From: Planctomycetota bacterium
GTDB taxonomy: Bacteria > Planctomycetota > J058 > JARGOJ01
DNA: 11,479 nucleotides
NCBI GenBank assembly: GCA_029210225.1
Contig: JARGOJ010000196.1
Span: 1-11,479, forward strand
Direction of reading: 5' to 3'
This document shows, piece after piece, positions 1 through 5,568 of this stretch; the first letter of the stretch is position 1; each line of letters starts with the position of its first letter. The notes under the pieces were generated by a model. That model was given only the letters and a program-made list of their open reading frames with translations, had not been told where the DNA came from and did no database searches. The translations under genes and the position numbers were made by a program.

Positions 1-876
1 CCATAGCGGCACCTCTTGGACAGACACATCCCAGATCGTTTCTGGAGTGCGAATCGCCAAGCCCGTCGTGCGCAGGTCAGCGTTATAGAAGTCGTAAGCC
101 TTGGCCGCGAGCAACTTATTCCGTCCCCCAGCGAGGCAGACGAGAATAGGATTGAAGAGCACCGTCTTGGTCATGACAGGAATGCGGTTCCATGGTTTCT
201 GTGTCACGTAACGCAGCGCGCCACGAATAGGGACCCACTTCCCTTCAGGGCTCTTGATCTCCATGTGCCTGTCAGAGCCGACGAAGCGGACCGGAGGCTC
301 TGGGTCGTGCTGGAAGAAAGGAACCAGGTATACGGGCTCCCCCGTCAATTCAGCGAGGGTCGCTGCGTATCCACGGGTTTCCATTTCATTCTTATCGTAG
401 AGCACCGCGAGGCCACCATTGGCTGTTTTCTTTGCGATAAGAGGCAGAAAAGCGCGCTCAAGAAGCGTCTTGTATCCCGCTAATTCGCTCGACTCAGAAA
501 GAAGCGGCATCGACTTCTGCCCTGACGGACTCGAATTGGTTTCAATCACGACAAGGCGACGGTTCCCCTGCTTTGTTGTCGTGTGAAAGAGGTCGGCTCC
601 ACCCCAATTGAAGTGCTTCATTCGTTTCTTTAATATCTCTCCAATAATTTCTGGAAAGACTGTCGGACGCAAGTGGCAATAACGCTCGATAATTTGATCG
701 GCTGTGAGAGAGAGAAAATACTGAACAAGCGGATGAACTTGAGCGTTGAGGACTCTCGGATAAAAATGCTCCGTAATCTCAAAGCTGCCAGGTTGATAAA
801 TCTCAACTGGCTTTGGCTTGTATTTTATTGCAGTGGCGACCACCTTCTCGTCCGTGGCCTTGCTCTCGTCACTCAT
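1..876 (-). CDS. Circularly permuted ATP-grasp-like protein, partial (C-terminus off left edge)
   Basis: The frame runs from an ATG at 876 to the left edge without a stop (292 codons seen). GGAGAA lies 5 nt before the ATG, which fixes the start. The protein looks cytoplasmic, with no signal peptide. Residues 108-120 read LVVIETNSSPSGQ (E112, N114), like the E-x-N...PSG metal/ATP-binding strand of ATP-grasp enzymes. It comes early in the chain, followed by a region with AGGRNKLLAAKAYDFYN (249-265), which suits the circularly permuted ATP-grasp order. Such enzymes ligate a carboxylate to an amine, often on peptides; the substrate here is unknown. It is last of a same-strand series but separated by a terminator and 241 nt, so it probably has its own promoter. 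The family call rests on motif reading; another carboxylate-amine ligase-like fold is possible. Confidence 0.62.
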   Translation of the reverse strand, partial: MSDESKATDEKVVATAIKYKPKPVEIYQPGSFEITEHFYPRVLNAQVHPLVQYFLSLTADQIIERYCHLRPTVFPEIIGEILKKRMKHFNWGGADLFHTTTKQGNRRLVVIETNSSPSGQKSMPLLSESSELAGYKTLLERAFLPLIAKKTANGGLAVLYDKNEMETRGYAATLAELTGEPVYLVPFFQHDPEPPVRFVGSDRHMEIKSPEGKWVPIRGALRYVTQKPWNRIPVMTKTVLFNPILVCLAGGRNKLLAAKAYDFYNADLRTTGLAIRTPETIWDVSVQEVPLW

Positions 877-985
877 TTTAATTCTCCATGCTCCAAAAAT
901 CCCAACAGCAGATGTAAACAGCGCGTCTCTAAACTCATAGAAATACTTCGTTTGCTGGTATCACTAATTAACTCGGCGTGCACAA

Positions 986-994
986 CTTATAGCA
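986..994 (-). promoter_or_regulatory. Candidate extended -10 promoter for the ATP-grasp gene
   Basis: On the minus strand this reads TGCTATAAG: a TGn extension plus TATAAG (5 of 6 to TATAAT). The -35 candidate 17 bp upstream (TGGGAA, 1009-1014) is weak. It would give a leader of about 100 nt. The terminator at 1061-1106 should block read-through from the upstream gene, so a promoter in this gap is expected. Confidence 0.35.
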
Positions 995-1060
995 TTTCTA
1001 GCGTTCGTTTCCCATACAAAGCGTCAGCGGCCGAGCCTTGAAGGGCCCCATTACTATCCG

Positions 1061-1106
1061 TAAAAATTGAAAAGGGGCAACTGAGAACAGCGTCCTCTGT
1101 TGCCCC
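1061..1106 (-). terminator. Rho-independent terminator of the Lys-rich protein gene
   Basis: GGGGCAAC (1074-1081) and GTTGCCCC (1099-1106) form a perfect 8-bp stem, extended by GAG/CTC past one T-T mismatch, with a 9-nt loop. On the minus strand it is followed by TTTTCAATTTTT. It begins 12 nt after the stop codon of the 1118-1504 gene, so it is placed and oriented to end that transcript. Confidence 0.85.
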
Positions 1107-1117
1107 TCCTCTATCGA

Positions 1118-1504
1118 TCACGTCTTCTTCCCCTTCTTCTTGGCCAAGGCTTTCTCATATTTTTCCTGGAGGGACTTCTTTACGGTCTCGGCTTCTTCCG
1201 CGGTCTTGAGATTGCTCTTCAACTTCTTGAATTTTGGTTTCCGAGGCTTGGAGAGCTCTGTCTTGCCTTTGTTGGCCTTCTTATCAGCTTTATAGGCTTT
1301 GACAGCGCTCGCATAGGCATCTTTTAGTTCTTTTGGTTTGGCCTTCAAAGCATCCGAATCCAAAACTTCAAAGGTCACTTTGCCTTCGACACTAGAGACC
1401 TGTACCACGTGGTATTTCTGTTTTTTATCCCCAGCCTCGACAAGGTTGCCGTTGGACAAGAGGAGGAATGAAAATGCTGCGATCAGTGCAAGTTTCTTAT
1501 TCAT
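1118..1504 (-). CDS. Small exported Lys-rich protein, unknown function
   Basis: This 128-aa protein begins MNKK and then a hydrophobic stretch LALIAAFSFLLL. A signal-peptidase I site is likely after LVEA (residue 24), so it should leave the cytoplasm. The predicted mature 104 residues contain 30 lysines, spread along the chain and ending AKKKGKKT. Residues 29-47 (KYHVVQVSSVEGKVTFEVL) look like a short beta segment; the rest is predicted helical with K/A/E repeats. There is no cysteine or catalytic motif. I recall short Lys-rich exported proteins of this style from planctomycete genomes but cannot verify homology. It is a single-gene unit with a sigma-54-type promoter 60 nt upstream and a strong terminator just downstream. 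The ribosome binding site is modest (AGAAAGAA). Confidence 0.8.
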   Translation of the reverse strand: MNKKLALIAAFSFLLLSNGNLVEAGDKKQKYHVVQVSSVEGKVTFEVLDSDALKAKPKELKDAYASAVKAYKADKKANKGKTELSKPRKPKFKKLKSNLKTAEEAETVKKSLQEKYEKALAKKKGKKT

Positions 1505-1574
1505 AGGATTCTTTCTAATTGAAAACGAAGATTGTTTTCTGTTTTCTCACTTGGGTATTGCCCCGAATAACTAA

Positions 1575-1589
1575 GCACTAACCGTGCCA
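1575..1589 (-). promoter_or_regulatory. Sigma-54 (-24/-12) type promoter of the Lys-rich protein gene
   Basis: The minus strand reads TGGCACGGTTAGTGC. It matches TGGCACG-N4-TTGC at 10 of the 11 fixed positions, with exactly 10 bp between GG and GC. The predicted transcript start is near 1564, leaving a 60-nt leader to the ATG at 1504. It sits in the 114-nt gap after the hydrolase gene, starting 30 nt beyond that gene's stop. Confidence 0.72.
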
Positions 1590-1618
1590 ATGAGGGGCCT
1601 CCCTAAATTATTTTGGAC

Positions 1619-2602
1619 TTAAATCGGGCAGGAGGAGAAGTTCTCCCCGAGCACGCCAAGATGGAGGATACGCGCCCCGGATGCGTTCACTGGATTGGTC
1701 GATCGACCAATAACAATGCCTTTTTCCGGAGCATGATAGGTTTTAACGAGAGTTCCATAACAGTCAGTCACCCGAGCGATTTCCTGGCCTTCTTCGACGA
1801 TGGCCCGGAGCGCGACGGACATTTCAAGAATTCCGCCAGCGTTGGTATAAATCCAATAAGACTTCGAGCAAATATTTGGCTCGGACTCAACGCTGATCTC
1901 GCGCTCAATCATCTCTAAGTGAGCCATGACATTGAGAATTCCTGTCACGCTCCGCTGGATCATCGACTCCTGGAACAGCTGAGGATTACCGACCTCAACA
2001 GTCAGCGCTGGAATCCCAAAGCGAGCGGCCGCGCTCCTTAAAGTTCCGTCGGTGCCGCAGTTATGAAGGAGAATCTCGGCGTTTTGAAGCTCCGCCAGCT
2101 TTCGAGTTTTGGGGTCAGCAAGATCGGCGCGGATGTAAAGCGAGTTGATTCGGCCAAAGCTCGCAGTGTGGAGGTCAATCAGATAGGTAAACTGGGCCAC
2201 AATCTTGTTGAGAATCGCGTGGGCGTATTGCTGCGCCTCCGTGCCAGTCTCCTTGCCCGGCATGATCCGATTGAGATCATTCCCATCACTGAATTCTCGT
2301 TGATGGCGAATAAAGCCAGGAACATTGAACACAGGAACAGCGACAATCGCTCCGGATAGCTGCTCGGGATCAATCCCTTGCACGAGCTTATGAATAACCT
2401 TGATTCCGTTCAATTCATTGCCATGGACTGCAGCAGTGACCCCAAGCACGGGGCCCGGCTTGCTGCCACGGACAACAATGACGGGAATTGCGTAGGGCCG
2501 GCCAAAGCTATCCTGGACGAGAGAGGCTTCAGCGTTAGTCACTGCTCCCTTTGGGAAGGCGTCGAGGTCAAAAATCGAGGAGATTTTGAAGAGTTTGGAC
2601 AT
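1619..2602 (-). CDS. Succinylglutamate desuccinylase/aspartoacylase-family zinc hydrolase
   Basis: This 327-aa protein has the AstE/AspA (M14-like) signature. AAVHGNEL (58-65) supplies zinc ligands H60 and E63. DLNR (109-112) is the conserved substrate-binding stretch. LIDLHT (141-146) gives the third ligand H145, and TVEVG (201-205) carries the probable catalytic E203. Length and motif order match the family, which removes an acyl group or residue from an N-acyl amino acid or peptide-like substrate. There is no signal peptide, so it is probably cytosolic. The start is fixed by a TAATG overlap with the stop of the coiled-coil gene, implying translational coupling. AstE itself is unlikely because no arginine-catabolism genes are nearby. 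The true substrate is unknown; the neighbouring ATP-grasp-like gene suggests a ligase/hydrolase pairing, which is inference. Confidence 0.9.
   Translation of the reverse strand: MSKLFKISSIFDLDAFPKGAVTNAEASLVQDSFGRPYAIPVIVVRGSKPGPVLGVTAAVHGNELNGIKVIHKLVQGIDPEQLSGAIVAVPVFNVPGFIRHQREFSDGNDLNRIMPGKETGTEAQQYAHAILNKIVAQFTYLIDLHTASFGRINSLYIRADLADPKTRKLAELQNAEILLHNCGTDGTLRSAAARFGIPALTVEVGNPQLFQESMIQRSVTGILNVMAHLEMIEREISVESEPNICSKSYWIYTNAGGILEMSVALRAIVEEGQEIARVTDCYGTLVKTYHAPEKGIVIGRSTNPVNASGARILHLGVLGENFSSCPI
1694..1711. promoter_or_regulatory. Perfect 18-bp palindrome, candidate activator site for the 1575-1589 promoter
   Basis: ATTGGTCGATCGACCAAT is self-complementary over all 18 bases. It lies in the 3' coding end of the hydrolase gene, where it encodes the residues IGRSTN. 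Its centre is about 138 bp upstream of the predicted start of the sigma-54-type promoter at 1575-1589, where enhancer-binding activators of RpoN promoters usually bind. That role is inferred from sequence and distance only. Confidence 0.4.
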
Positions 2603-2991
2603 TAGTCAATGACTTCCTCACTGGTTAATAATTGATCTTGATCTTGTTCAATCTGCTCCCAATCGTCCCAGAGGCCTCTCAGGTCATCAATACAATCGGA
2701 GAATCGCAAGAGCTTCGCGAGCCGTTCGCTCAGGGCATCAAAGTCGTCTTGGAGTTGGCGCTTGCGCTCCTGTATCTCCTCGACCTCCATGGCCAAGACC
2801 TCGTCGTTGAGATCCAATTGATCCAGCAGGTCAGGATCGGACAGGCCCGCCTCCTGAAAGCTCTCAAGCTCTCCCCCCAAGGCTTCGAGCACCCGCCTGA
2901 GCTCAAGAATGCTTGGCTTCAGCGCGTGATTGAGGGCGCTCATTTGAAAGAGGACACTGTCGAGGGAGCTTTGGATGCTTGTCTCGGTCAT
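2602..2991 (-). CDS. Acidic coiled-coil protein, unknown function
   Basis: I chose the ATG at 2991, giving 129 aa, because GGAGG lies 5 nt before it; a TTG at 3003 would overlap that ribosome binding site. The protein is strongly acidic and almost entirely helical. Heptad-like patterns run through residues 60-92 (EVLAMEVEEIQERKRQLQD), consistent with a coiled coil, and the C-terminus is acidic (DDWEQIEQDQDQ). There is no signal peptide, membrane segment or recognisable catalytic motif. It lies 39 nt after a strongly basic 53-aa gene, and its stop codon overlaps the start of the zinc hydrolase. It may be an adaptor or binding partner for one of these. I recognise no family. Confidence 0.75.
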   Translation of the reverse strand: MTETSIQSSLDSVLFQMSALNHALKPSILELRRVLEALGGELESFQEAGLSDPDLLDQLDLNDEVLAMEVEEIQERKRQLQDDFDALSERLAKLLRFSDCIDDLRGLWDDWEQIEQDQDQLLTSEEVID

Positions 2992-3030
2992 CTCACCCTC
3001 CAAGGGTGTTCGTGGACGTTGTAGGCTTTG

Positions 3031-3192
3031 TCACTGAACAATTTCGAGCTCGTCAGAGCTCTCAATGTGTGCGATGCGCTCGCGCCATTTCTGACGGCGA
3101 TTCTTCTTATGCTGATATTGAGTCTTACCCTTGGATTTCGCCTTCGAATGGGATTGAGCGCTCCAAGTTTTGGCTCCGACACGTTTTGCCAT
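3031..3192 (-). CDS. Small basic protein, 53 aa, first gene of the operon
   Basis: The frame begins MAKRVGAKTW and ends ELEIVQ. An AAAGGA ribosome binding site stands 8 nt before the ATG, and a strong -24/-12 promoter lies about 45 nt further up. Residues 1-40 contain nearly all of the 9 Lys and 5 Arg (QYQHKKNRRQKWRER at 25-39), followed by an acidic tail. The composition suggests RNA, DNA or ribosome binding, or binding to the acidic coiled-coil protein next to it. There is no signal peptide and no resemblance I can name; it is not ribosomal Thx. Good translation signals and operon position make it a real gene despite its size. Function unknown. Confidence 0.75.
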   Translation of the reverse strand: MAKRVGAKTWSAQSHSKAKSKGKTQYQHKKNRRQKWRERIAHIESSDELEIVQ

Positions 3193-3247
3193 TTTGCTAG
3201 TCCTTTCAATGATCTAGAAGGCAAAGTGATAGTGAGCCCTCCCCTAA

Positions 3248-3262
3248 GCAAGCCTAGTGCCA
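3248..3262 (-). promoter_or_regulatory. Sigma-54 (-24/-12) promoter of the basic-protein/coiled-coil/hydrolase operon
   Basis: The minus strand reads TGGCACTAGGCTTGC followed by T. This matches TGGCAC-N5-TTGC completely, with the required 10 bp between GG and GC. The predicted start near 3237 gives a leader of about 45 nt to the ATG at 3192. A TTTTAATTTT-like AT-rich stretch lies just upstream. RpoN promoters need an enhancer-binding activator; none is encoded in this window. Confidence 0.8.
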
Positions 3263-3611
3263 AAATTAAAAATTCAACTGGACCCTTCAAAGAGAGGGCT
3301 CTCAAGCCCAGAGAAACTGACCGCCCAAAGCTTCGGAATTACATATCCGAAAAAACCTGCGCAAAAAAGGAATCCAAATGCCGAAACAGACCGTTTATTG
3401 AACACAGAGGACCAAGAATTTGACTAAGAGGCGACAAAGAAGCTCATGACCTTGATCAATGGGTGAAGAGCGAGCGCGACTGTTTAGGAAATGCAAATCC
3501 GAAAAGACTCTAGCTGCGAAAAAAGCCCAACCGGCCACTTTCAAATCGACCGTTGCGCTATCAATACTCCTACTCAGAATTTATCTATAAGGAGTCCGGT
3601 CCAAGATGCTG
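3263..3611. other. Gene-free stretch between operon promoter and propeller gene
   Basis: I see no convincing gene. TTCGGA-N8-TCCGAA (3332-3351) is a 6-bp inverted repeat centred about 105 bp upstream of the predicted sigma-54 start, a possible activator site. A small hairpin (GGGCT/AGCCC on the minus strand, about 3297-3310) lies closer in. The part next to 3612 holds a weak terminator candidate, listed separately. Confidence 0.5.
3519..3541 (-). terminator. Weak terminator candidate of the propeller gene
   Basis: On the minus strand AAAGTGGCCGGTTGGGC is followed by TTTTTT. The stem is short and imperfect (GCC/GGC with flanking A/T pairs). The T-run and position, about 70 nt after the stop at 3612, are the main support. 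Confidence 0.35.
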
Positions 3612-5000
3612 TCATGGGAGCTCAACGCAAATCAGACGACCGCTCCCACGAACGATGAGCTTGCCGGCGGAGTAGGCCATAGGTGACCAAATCTGGTTGT
3701 TTCTCTTTTTCAGAGCTTTCACGACGACCGCAGAGCTCTTTTCTCGGTATTCCTCCGGGTTAGGCTCGATGAGACGAAGAACTCCATCGTTCCCACCTAT
3801 TGAGAGCAAATGATCCCCCAGCAAGATGAGATTGCCTCGGTCCACACCAGGGGTCGACTTCGTCTGCCATCTTAAGCCTCCATTCAAATCCAAGCAGACC
3901 AAACCATCAGGCTTCTTTTTGACGTTGCCATTCCGGTTAAAATTGGCATAGATAAAGCCGTTGTAGTAAAGCCCGGGGTGGAGCTGAGCTCCAACAACTT
4001 CAACGACAAAGAGGGCCTTCAACGACCACGCCCCCGCCTCTCGCTCAACCTTGACCAATCGTGACCCGGAGTTTAACCCAGAAGTCAGAAACAGACGATC
4101 CCCGTCAATCACTGTTGGGGGGGCGATCGGCTGCGAGCTTCGGAAGTCGCGATAGTCCCAGAAGCTCTTCCCTGTCTCCGGATCCACACTGAGCACGCCC
4201 TCATTCGTCATATAGATGATTTGAGGTACCCCCACAAAAGAGACCAACATCGGAGACATATAACTATTGCCGCCAAAGCCCTTGCTACGCCAACTCTCCT
4301 CTCCGGTCCTCCTATCCAGAGCCAAAAGGCAAATCTCAGAGTTCATAACCGCCACAACAACCCTATCCTTCAAGACCAATGGGGAGACACCGTAGCCATG
4401 CTGGGGAATGTTCGCGTCCCAATCGCTAACCAGACTCTTCTTCCAAACAATTTTCTTCTCCTTCAATGAGAAGCAGTAGCAATTGCCAAAAGCGTCCGTC
4501 CCAAACACCGAGTCCTCGGTCACCGTAGGAACGCTTCGCGAACCATTGAAGCTGGTCCGACCGGGCACGGCATCGGCGAGCCTCCAGCTCTCTTCGCCCG
4601 TCTTAAAATCAATACAACGAAGCACATTCTCTTCGTCGTCTCGCCGCTCGAATAGGTAAACAAAGCCGTCTCTAATAGCGACCCCACCGAATCCTTGTTC
4701 CACCGAAACCGACCACACCCTTTTCAATCCGTCCTTTGGCCAAGGCTTCAAGTCGACGCGCTTGGGTATCACACCGTTTCGATGAGGTCCCAAAAATTGA
4801 AACCAATCCTGAGCCATTGATTCTTCAATCACCGGAGAGTATTTTGAATCGAATCCCTGCCCATTCCCTGGCTTGGTTTTCCAAGCGTCCGACTCTGATA
4901 CATTCAAGATTCGCGTTGGCCAAAGATCCTTCACGACCTTGCCAATCGCCCCAAGGGTGACAAGCACCAAAAGAACAAGAACAATTCGTCTTCGATTCAT
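3612..5000 (-). CDS. PQQ-like (BamB-type) beta-propeller protein, membrane-anchored
   Basis: This 462-aa protein starts MNRRR with one hydrophobic segment (about 6-24) and no lipobox, so it should be an N-terminal membrane anchor or uncleaved signal with the body outside the cytoplasm. DWFQFLGPHRNGV (65-77) is a stretch common before PQQ-like propellers in planctomycete and verrucomicrobial proteins. Propeller strands recur as D-x-x-TG-E/K-x-x-W blades: 131-139 (DFKTGEESW), 229-237 (DRRTGEESW), 273-281 (DPETGKSFW) and 371-378 (DLNGGLRW). The family includes BamB-like scaffolds and quinoprotein-like folds. No dehydrogenase catalytic motif is visible, so a structural or binding role is likelier. 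GAGGAA lies 6 nt before the ATG. It appears to be a single-gene unit. Confidence 0.85.
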   Translation of the reverse strand: MNRRRIVLVLLVLVTLGAIGKVVKDLWPTRILNVSESDAWKTKPGNGQGFDSKYSPVIEESMAQDWFQFLGPHRNGVIPKRVDLKPWPKDGLKRVWSVSVEQGFGGVAIRDGFVYLFERRDDEENVLRCIDFKTGEESWRLADAVPGRTSFNGSRSVPTVTEDSVFGTDAFGNCYCFSLKEKKIVWKKSLVSDWDANIPQHGYGVSPLVLKDRVVVAVMNSEICLLALDRRTGEESWRSKGFGGNSYMSPMLVSFVGVPQIIYMTNEGVLSVDPETGKSFWDYRDFRSSQPIAPPTVIDGDRLFLTSGLNSGSRLVKVEREAGAWSLKALFVVEVVGAQLHPGLYYNGFIYANFNRNGNVKKKPDGLVCLDLNGGLRWQTKSTPGVDRGNLILLGDHLLSIGGNDGVLRLIEPNPEEYREKSSAVVVKALKKRNNQIWSPMAYSAGKLIVRGSGRLICVELP

Positions 5001-5568
5001 TTCACTTCCTCAGCAAGAGCGAACAACTTCACCCTCCAACAATAGCACGGGTGACTTCGATTAAATGGTCGAGAACAGTTTGCTTTGTGAAACGCAGAAC
5101 CGTGACACCGCTCTGCCTCTATCGTCCACTGTTCATCAGAAAGAAGGAAAACGATGGCCACCTCCCTCAGTGGCAAGCCCCTCAAGAATGTCCACGTCAA
5201 TGTCCTCGCCGTCACCGTCAATGACGACCTGGACGACCTGCAAGGACTGGAGAACGGGCCCGCTGACGTCGTTCTAGGATCATCACGCAAAGCACCTACA
5301 GGAAGCGGTTTGTCGGGCACAAACACAATCCCATCATGAACTATCAAATCCCCGACTCCCTGCTATCCAACGCCAGCTCTCGCCGACGACGCTTCCTCGG
5401 ATTCCTCCCCGAAGGACCCTGCAGCTGATTGAATCGCCCAAGACTCCCAGGAAAATAACGGCACGCCCCCCAACACTGCTTGACAATCTATAGTAGCCTG
5501 ACTCTCAACGCGGTCGCTTTCCTCGCGGGTCACTCTTGCTCCGGGCCTCCCCCAGAACTGGACCTCTC
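5001..5568. other. Ambiguous stretch between divergent genes
   Basis: The propeller gene (minus) and the TPR-like gene (plus) point away from each other here. On the plus strand a 61-codon frame (5154-5339) has a good ribosome binding site (AAGGA, 5 nt before ATG) but a low-complexity C-terminus. On the minus strand a TTG-started frame (5347-4997) opens VHDGIVFVPDKPLPVGA and ends in an ATGA overlap with the propeller start, but its middle does not look protein-like. A second minus frame (5273-5136) reads VVIDGDGEDIDVDILEGLA. TTGACA and TATAGT occur at about 5481-5494 but not at promoter spacing. Confidence 0.5.
5154..5339 (+). CDS. Possible small protein, 61 aa
   Basis: ATG at 5154 follows AAGGAAAACG, a good ribosome binding site. 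The first 30 codons (KNVHVNVLAVTVNDDLDDLQ) are rich in C-ending codons, like the TPR gene downstream. The last 20 residues (Ser/Gly/Thr-rich) look random, and the opposite strand is equally open. No family is recognised. Treat as doubtful. Confidence 0.25.
   Translation: MATSLSGKPLKNVHVNVLAVTVNDDLDDLQGLENGPADVVLGSSRKAPTGSGLSGTNTIPS

Noticed and set aside
16..483. 155-codon open frame on the plus strand
   Set aside because: It lies antisense to the ATP-grasp-like gene, which has a good ribosome binding site and recognisable motifs; the plus frame has neither.
890..904. Sigma-54-like TGGGATTTTTGGAGC on the minus strand
   Set aside because: Spacing fits, but it overlaps the ribosome binding site of the ATP-grasp gene, so transcription would start inside the coding sequence.
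1595..1608. GAGG/CCTC hairpin as terminator of the hydrolase gene
   Set aside because: The stem is about 4 bp, the loop is too small, and no T-run follows on the minus strand.
2988..3305. 105-codon minus-strand frame overlapping the 53-aa gene
   Set aside because: It runs through the -24/-12 promoter and lacks a ribosome binding site, while the 53-aa frame has one at the right distance.
5481..5509. TTGACA as a sigma-70 promoter for the TPR gene
   Set aside because: The hexamer 17 bp downstream (TCTCAA) is a poor -10, and TATAGT nearby is too close to pair with TTGACA.
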